From assembly GCF_047511655.1 (NCBI RefSeq), contig NC_133397.1, positions 123,655,308 to 123,719,307 on the forward strand: DNA of 64,000 bases, read 5' to 3'. The position numbers and the translations under genes were made by a program. The notes under the pieces are model-generated. The model did not search any database. It saw only the letters and a program-made list of their open reading frames with translations, and was not told the origin of the DNA. Positions within the stretch are counted from its first letter, which is position 1, and every line of letters begins with the position of its first letter. Source of the DNA: Castor canadensis. Lineage: Eukaryota > Chordata > Mammalia > Rodentia > Castoridae. Below are positions 57,953 through 64,000 of this stretch, piece by piece.

Positions 57953-58214
57953 AAAGGAGGGCCAAGACCAGACAGTCCATGAAGCACTTACATTTAAAGA
58001 GCAGAGGAAGGAGGGATCCCACCTGGAAGTTTATTGGGGGGCAATAAGATATTATTTACAATGAAACTTGGTGAACTGGGCTCCATGACTGGAAGAAGTG
58101 ATGGAAGGACATGTGGACCTCACATAAAGATTGCAAGAGGCAAGAAGTCAGAACAACGCTGCTGTGATATTTCAAGAAATTCAGCTCCTATGGTCCAAAT
58201 GTGTCATCTGACCC
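56456..58214. other. PALMD intron 1, mostly unique
   Basis: Contains the 26-T run. The purine-rich part at 57310-57920 may be an old unidentified repeat. Confidence 0.5.
57922..57947. repeat. T homopolymer, 26 bases
   Basis: Uninterrupted T run followed by AAAG. It may be an A tail of an unrecognised antisense insertion; no SINE body is visible beside it. Confidence 0.85.
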
Positions 58215-58320
58215 GGAAGTGTTTGAACCTTGAGAGGTAAAGTGATTTGCTTAATAAGGTATTTAGCAGCAGAGCCAGCACTAATAAGCAGATCTTCTTC
58301 TTAGTTCTCAGTCCTGGGCT
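58215..58320 (-). repeat. MIR fragment
   Basis: GAGGTAAAGTGATTTGCTTA and CAGCAGAGCCAGCACTAATA. Confidence 0.55.
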
Positions 58321-58641
58321 CTTCTTACTTCTCTTCACAAAAGAAAGGAATAACATGGTTGCAGGCATTTAGGTAAATTTAGATAGAAGAAAAAATAAAA
58401 ACATCATCTTGCTTTTGTACTAGATACTACCTGACCAAACAAAGGGCATTTCCCTAAACCAATGGGACAGACTGAGGGGGCAAGTTAGAGAAGCGTTGAG
58501 AGAATTCAATTAGTCAAATGCTTTCAGATTCATTCTGTTAGAAGCCAAGTATCTCATGGCTTCATGACTAGCTTTGCTGAGACTTTCATTCTCAGAGTTG
58601 AAAAGGAACCATAATAGAGGCTGCTTATTTGAATATATTTC

Positions 58642-58731
58642 TTTTTGTTTTTTGGTGGTACTAGGGTTTGAGCTCAGGGCCTTTATGCTTGCTAGGCAGT
58701 ACTCTGCTTCTTGAGCCACTCCTCAACCCTT
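58642..58731 (-). repeat. ID-like SINE unit
   Basis: GGTACTAGGGTTTGAGCTCA to CTTGAGCCACTCC. Confidence 0.83.
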
Positions 58732-58917
58732 GCTGACTTGAATTTAAATACTACCAATGGTGTGGGTTAGGTGCAAATAATGGCAACCCTGAAAGAAAAG
58801 GATGTGTTAACACAATATTCCTAGAAATGAATTCTGGGCAGTTAGAAGTTTATTATATTTTAATGCTAGTGGATTTTTAAAAAGTCTTGAAAACATTTCT
58901 TTAAAAAGTTCTTGAAA

Positions 58918-59112
58918 GTTGAGCCTGTGTCGCAGCTACTCAGGAGATGGAAGTAAGAGGCTCACAGTCTGAGACTGGCTAGGGAAAAAGCTGGAGACCC
59001 TATCTGAAAAGCAAAGTAAAAAGCAAAAGGACTTGGGTGTGGCTCAAGTGGTAGAGTGCTTGCCTAGCAAGCATGAGGCCATCAGTTCAAATCCCAATAC
59101 TACCAAAAAAAT
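58918..59112 (+). repeat. B1-dID-type SINE, diverged head
   Basis: GCTACTCAGGAGATGGAAGT then GGTGTGGCTCAAGTGGTAGA and an A tail. Confidence 0.8.
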
Positions 59113-59127
59113 TTCTTGGAAGGGGGG

Positions 59128-59222
59128 TTGTCTGGGAATATAGCTCAGTGGTACAGCACGTGCCTAGCATGCATGAAGTCCTGGGTTCAAGTTCCCAACA
59201 CCAAAGTCCCCAACACCAGGAA
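59128..59222 (+). repeat. ID element
   Basis: GAATATAGCTCAGTGGTACA to CCTGGGTTCAAGTTCCCAAC, partly duplicated at its 3' end. Confidence 0.8.
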
Positions 59223-59487
59223 GAAAAATTCTTGAAAAAGGAGCAAATACTTCAAGAGGAAGGCAGCTCATGAGGCATGGGCAGTTTACAAATGAAAATA
59301 TGTATGCACAATTAAAAATGATCTAAGGTAAGAAGAAAAGGGAGTTACCATAAAACCCCAAATAATTTCATATCTAACTGGGCCCTTCCCAATGACCTCA
59401 TGTGATCAAGAGTTCAGATAAGAGGGTGGCACCTACTATTGGTGGTGAAGATGAGAAGAAAATAGAAAACACTGAAGTCACAAAAAG

Positions 59488-59512
59488 TGTGTGTGTGTGT
59501 GTATGTATGTTG
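59488..59512. repeat. (GT)n short microsatellite
   Basis: Short GT run with GTAT variants, in PALMD intron 1. Confidence 0.75.
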
Positions 59513-59627
59513 TGCAGAGAGCAAGGATAAGGTGGCAAGACTACTGGTGACACAGACTAGTGTAGTACATATTAAAATGACAGAAAACAATAGAACTGTC
59601 CCTTTTCTATTTTGTTTCCGTATTTAT

Positions 59628-59720
59628 ATATATTTTTTGGTGTGACTAGGTTTTGAACTCAGGGCTTCACAGTTGCAAAGCAGACACTCTACTGCCTGAT
59701 CTGCACCTCCTGTCCTTGTT
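59628..59720 (-). repeat. ID-like SINE unit
   Basis: TGACTAGGTTTTGAACTCAG to CACCTCCTGTCC. Confidence 0.8.
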
Positions 59721-60127
59721 TTCATATTTTTGATTAAGGAGAATAATCTTGGTTCTGGAAAGGATGGAACAAATCTACTTAAAGGAGAAATGGATGCCCT
59801 AGAGGAAGTCAAGCCTCTAAAATGGAGCTGCCCTTAAGTCTTCAGTCTGTGATGGGCTACATTCCAGAGAGAAGAAAAAATTATAAACATGACAGAAAAA
59901 TGTTGTTATGTAATCTTGGAATCTTGAAAAGGTACCAGAAGAGTGCAAGTGGCAAATGCCCTTCAATTTTTGGAAGAGGGGAAAAAAGTGAATTATGAGT
60001 ATTTAAAGAGTGGGGAATTTATTCACTAAGTTCTGGCCAAGTCGTAGAGTGAATTGTAGACAAGGAATGCTGCATTTAGACAGGAGTGCACAGCAGGTAG
60101 GATTTGCTGATTAAGAACAAGGTTTTC

Positions 60128-60215
60128 AGGGCTGAGGGAGAGCGCAGAGGTGAGGTGCCTGGCTAGCTTGTTTGAGGCCCTGGGTTCCATCCCTAGCACC
60201 ATGAAAACAGAAGCC
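60128..60215 (+). repeat. ID element
   Basis: GGGCTGAGGGAGAGCGCAGA to GGTTCCATCCCTAGCACCAT. Confidence 0.75.
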
Positions 60216-60611
60216 ACAAATGAAAAGCAAAGACTTGAAGCTCACTCTTTCCTTGTGACTTAAGATGTGCAGGTGATGAAGGTTATGATGGCCAATGGTG
60301 ACTGAGAACGTTTTGTGTGTCAGGAATCAAAGAATGCACATAAAAGTGCCAATTTCTTTAATCTTCCCCATTCCTGTGGGGGCATGGACCGTGTGGACTC
60401 CCATAACGTTCCTGAAGGAACCAAGTTATCTAGATCACAGAATGCGCTGTATCTTGGTTCTCCATGGCTGTTTTTAAAAAATTAGTTTAAAATAAGCATG
60501 TATTAATTGTACAAAGTAATCCACATGGCTTTTGCCAAAGGTTTTTACCTTTCTGTTTTGCAAGTTTGTGGAAATGTATACAGAACGGTCACTGTCTTAA
60601 CTTTTCCTTTT

Positions 60612-60910
60612 GTGTTTTGGTGGTTCTGAGGGTTGAACTCAGGGCCTTGTGCTTGTTAGGGAGGTGCCCTACCACTTGAGCCATGCTGTCAGCCCTTTTT
60701 GCTTTAGTTATTTTTTGGATAGAGTCTTGCTTTTATTCCTGGACCAGCCTGGACCGCTATCCTATTTACACTTCCCGCATAGCTGGGATGACAGGCGTCA
60801 TCCAGCCACAGCAGCCATTGGTTGTGAACTTTTTTTGCCAGGACTGGTTTCCTCCTGATCTCTACCTCCTGAATAGCTAGGATTACAGGCGTGAACCACT
60901 GTGCCCAGCT
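60612..60910 (-). repeat. Long composite SINE (ID-like plus two B1-like units)
   Basis: GGTTCTGAGGGTTGAACTCA, then AGCTGGGATGACAGGCGTCA, then GGATTACAGGCGTGAACCAC. About 300 bp. Confidence 0.82.
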
Positions 60911-60929
60911 GTCTTAACATTTTTTTGAC

Positions 60930-61076
60930 TCACTCCACCAGCCCTTTTTGCAATGGGTTTTTTTGAGATAGGGTTCTTGTGAACTGTTTGCCTGGGCTGG
61001 CTTTGAACCGTGATCCTCCTGATCTCTGCCTCCTGTGTAGCTGGGATTAAAGGCGTGAGCCACTGGCTCCCGGCTT
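60930..61076 (-). repeat. B1-dID SINE, B1 half
   Basis: TGAGATAGGGTTCTTGTGAA to GGATTAAAGGCGTGAGCCAC. Confidence 0.85.
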
Positions 61077-61449
61077 ACTCCAATTATTTTCAATACACGT
61101 GAGCCACCAATGCATGTGTTTACATAAGCCACACAAGGAAGTCGCTCTAAACAGTTCTGGGTGCCATTTTTTTGTTTGTTTGTTTGTTTTCTGCATTCAG
61201 AACTATGCCATGAGCATTTCCCATCTAACTAAGTTTTATTAACAATAAAAAGATTAAAATTTATTTCTGAATATTAGTTTGCTTAATCACCCCCTTTATC
61301 TGCCTTTTAGGTTGTCTTTAATCTTTTACTGTTACAAGTGATTGCATGGTGAGGTTCCTTATATGTAAATTTGGACCACTTTTCCTTAGACTTGGTTCCT
61401 ATAAAGTCACTGAGCAAAGGCATGGATGTTTAACGATTCTTTTTCTTTT

Positions 61450-61626
61450 CTGTTTTTGCTGGGACTGTGGTTTGAACTCAGGGCTTTGCACTTGCAATTT
61501 GCTTTGGTTGTTTTGGAGATGGAATCTCTTGAAAGTATTTGCCCAGGCTGGCCTCGAACTTTGATTCTTCCCATCTCAGCCTTCCAGGTAGCTAGGATTC
61601 CAGGTGTGAGCCACTGGTGCCTGGTG
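61450..61626 (-). repeat. B1-dID composite SINE, internally shortened
   Basis: GGGACTGTGGTTTGAACTCA to CCAGGTGTGAGCCACTGGTG; part of the ID half is missing. Confidence 0.85.
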
Positions 61627-62199
61627 ATGTTTAACAATTCTTGATACAGATTGCTAAAACATTGTAATGAGAAGTTGTTTTAACTTATATCACTATAAAA
61701 CAAAGCTCGTCATTTCACCCTGGCTAGTTATGAATACTTATAATAATAAATGAAAGTAACATTTTGAGTAAGTCAAAATACACATCTTACAGAAGTACTG
61801 AGCTCTCTGGGATGGGTGTGGTCATAATTGCCTTGGCTAATTATATGAATGATTAAAAAAATTTCCTGTTTGCAATGTTAACTCATTTCTCCGTGAGCCT
61901 ATTATTTACTTATCATTTTGTAAGATCTCCATAATTAGTGGTAGTAATCTTTTGTTGCCATAGTAGACATAAAAATACTTTTTTCTTATTTGCCTTTCAA
62001 TTTTATCTGTGATGTTTTTTAGAAGTATTTCAGGTGTTTTACTATTGCTCTGCTATTATTAAAATCTTTTATATTGAAAGCTCTTGTTTCTCCACATTTC
62101 TGTCCAGTTTTCTAGCTATTAAAATATTTACTTCTTTAATCCAGCTGAATTTTACCTTGATTTATGGATGCTAATTTCCTTCCCCTGGAAGGAAAATAC

Positions 62200-62495
62200 A
62201 TGTATTTGGTGGTACTGGGGTTTGAACTCAAGGCACTTGCTCTACACTTGTGCCATGCCCCAGCCCTTTTTGGTTTGTTTATTTTAGCATAGGGTCTTGA
62301 GTTTGTGCCCAGGCTGGCCTGGACTGTGATCCTATTTATGCTCCCCCTCCAGCTGAGGTGACAGGTATGCACAGCCACTCCCAGCTTTTGATTGGTTGAA
62401 ACTTTTTGTCTGGCCTGGTCTCCAACTGTGATCCACCTGATCTCTACCTCTGGAGTGGTTAGAATTACAGGTGTGAGTCACTGTGCTGACCTCCC
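62200..62495 (-). repeat. Long composite SINE (ID-like plus two B1-like units)
   Basis: GGTGGTACTGGGGTTTGAAC, CAGCTGAGGTGACAGGTATG and AGAATTACAGGTGTGAGTCA. Confidence 0.8.
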
Positions 62496-63289
62496 TGACT
62501 TATTTTTAATAGGTACATTTTCTTCCATCACACAGTATTTATTCAGCTAATCCTTATTTTTGGACATTGAGTTTGTACTATAAGAAATGACTTAGTTATG
62601 TTATGGACATCTTAGGTGTCTGTTTCTGTTTGTAGCTTTTATTTTTCTTTAATATAAGTTTCTTATAATGAAATTTTAGGTCAAAGGGTGAAACAGCTTT
62701 ACAGTTTTCTCATACCAGTTGCTAAATTGTCTGTAATTTGTTTATTTTAGCAATTTCAGGCTTTTACCAGCCGCAAGTGAGAATGGTCCCTGAGAGTGAA
62801 TTAAACTTAAAACAAATTTGGAGGTATGTGATGACATTTTTTTCTACTCAAATGGCACATCCAGGAATGGTGTGGCTTGGGGTCACGTATTCTGTGTCAC
62901 TTAGCGAAGTGTCAGGATATGAATCCGGCATATTTCCCTGGTAGGTACAAAAGTATAAAAATTTCTTCTTGTAAATCTGGCACATTTACTCATCAGAATT
63001 ATTTGGAGGTTTGAATTCCTTCTTAAATTTTGTAGCTATAGGAAGTGGGATCTGTTCAAATTACGTTTTCTGACTAATTGTTCAGTAGTTTTCCCCCAAA
63101 CTATTGAATTTTGTGTGCTCATTGTATATGTGGCTGTCAGGTCTTCAGATAGATTCTTACCCCTAGCATTGGAGGGTTGAGGCTGAGGCTTAGCGAGTTT
63201 GGTAACCTTCTTGAGTCGTGCGTTTGGTCCAGATGTGGGTCTTGTGGTGAACTTAACTGTCTAAATCTCCAAGGTGATGCTTTGTGTGT
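62496..63289. other. PALMD intron 1, nothing recognised
   Basis: Unique sequence between two long composite SINEs. Confidence 0.6.
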
Positions 63290-63615
63290 GTGTGTGTGGT
63301 ACTGAGGTTTGAACGCAGGCCCCTGTATTTGCTAGGCAGGTACTCTACCAACTGAGACACACCCCAGCCCTTTGGCTCTGATTACTTTTCAGATAGGGTC
63401 TTGGATTTGTGCCTGGGCCAGTCTGGACTGTGATTCTCTGATTATTGCTTCCTGAGTAGATGGGATGACAAAGATGGACCACCATGCCCAGATTTTTATT
63501 GGTTGACATGGGGTCTCACTAACTTTTTGTACCAGATGACCTTGAGCTGCAATCTTTCTGATCTCTACCTCCAGAGTGGCTGAGATTACAGGTGGGAGCC
63601 ACCATGCCCAGTTTC
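63290..63615 (-). repeat. Long composite SINE (ID-like plus two B1-like units)
   Basis: GGTACTGAGGTTTGAACGCA, AGATGGGATGACAAAGATGG and GAGATTACAGGTGGGAGCCA. A short GT run adjoins it at 63283. Confidence 0.82.
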
Positions 63616-64000
63616 AGTGATGCTTTTTAGATCAACTCTTGTTGCTCACCAAATATGTCAGGAGAAATACACTTCTCTGTTCTAACAACAGTCCTGTTCA
63701 TCCGTCAGCACCAGTTTTAACAGTGACATTGAATGAGTCTGTGATATGAGGAATGATCCAAATCCAGACAATGAAGATACCTAGCTCCCGTGCCAGAGTC
63801 CTGATGGTTGAAAGGAAATGAAAGGAAGCTGGATTGTGGTGCCTCACATCAGAACTCCTAACCCAGAGGGCTGCTCTCAGATGGACTGGGGTCGGGGTCC
63901 CCTGACCCTGGAGATTTTCCAGGAGAAGCTGCAGCACAAAGCAATGGGGATGGGAATGCAGATAGAGAAATTGCTAAGTTTTCTCTGGGTCCCCAATTAT
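63616..64000. other. PALMD intron 1, right edge
   Basis: Unique sequence. No exon matching the palmdelphin N-terminus is seen on the - strand. Confidence 0.55.

Noticed and set aside
53824..64000. First coding exon of PALMD
   Set aside because: No - strand match to the expected N-terminus with a donor was found; it most likely lies beyond the window.

Overview
The window is mammalian nuclear DNA from a rodent. It holds parts of two vertebrate genes with GT-AG introns, embedded in dense SINEs and L1 copies. The commonest repeat is a composite SINE with a 7SL/B1-like half and a tRNA/ID-like half. That B1-dID type is known from squirrel-related, dormouse, beaver and guinea-pig-related rodents. 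My best guess is beaver (Castor); this is inferred from repeat style only.

Left (1 to about 8.65 kb, + strand): the 3' end of FRRS1 (ferric chelate reductase 1). Five exons encode the last 148 residues, covering most of the cytochrome b561 domain, and end at a TAA at 7835-7837. The introns hold a 0.5 kb CAC/ATC trinucleotide tract, SINEs, a MIR and three small copies of the 5' end of 5S rRNA (a fourth lies at 48.85 kb). Three of the four copies are near-perfect and flanked by perfect target-site duplications.

Middle (8.65 to 22.35 kb): intergenic DNA between two convergent genes. It contains a 6.46 kb L1 with perfect 15-bp flanking duplications (15118-21578). Its ORF1 is intact. Its ORF2 has lost most of the endonuclease but keeps an 870-codon reverse transcriptase/C-terminal frame. 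Its 5'UTR is built of imperfect tandem units.

Right (22.35 kb to the right edge, - strand): PALMD (palmdelphin). All coding exons except the first are present, with intact frames and canonical junctions: 53743-53823, 47287-47411, 30369-30483, 30202-30235 (34 nt), 29972-30085, 27000-28082 and 22666-22709. The first coding exon, expected to encode about 15 residues, was not found and probably lies beyond the right edge. FRRS1 and PALMD are tail to tail, as I recall them in human chromosome 1.

The most interesting points are two. First, reading through the PALMD large-exon donor gives a 14-residue alternative C-terminus ending in Cys-Cys-Leu-Val-Met. This is a CaaX box like those of the other paralemmins and is absent from the standard palmdelphin end. 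Second, tailless 5S-rRNA 5' fragments have been inserted repeatedly. The rest is intron and intergenic DNA with ordinary SINE, MIR, L2, L1 and simple repeats.
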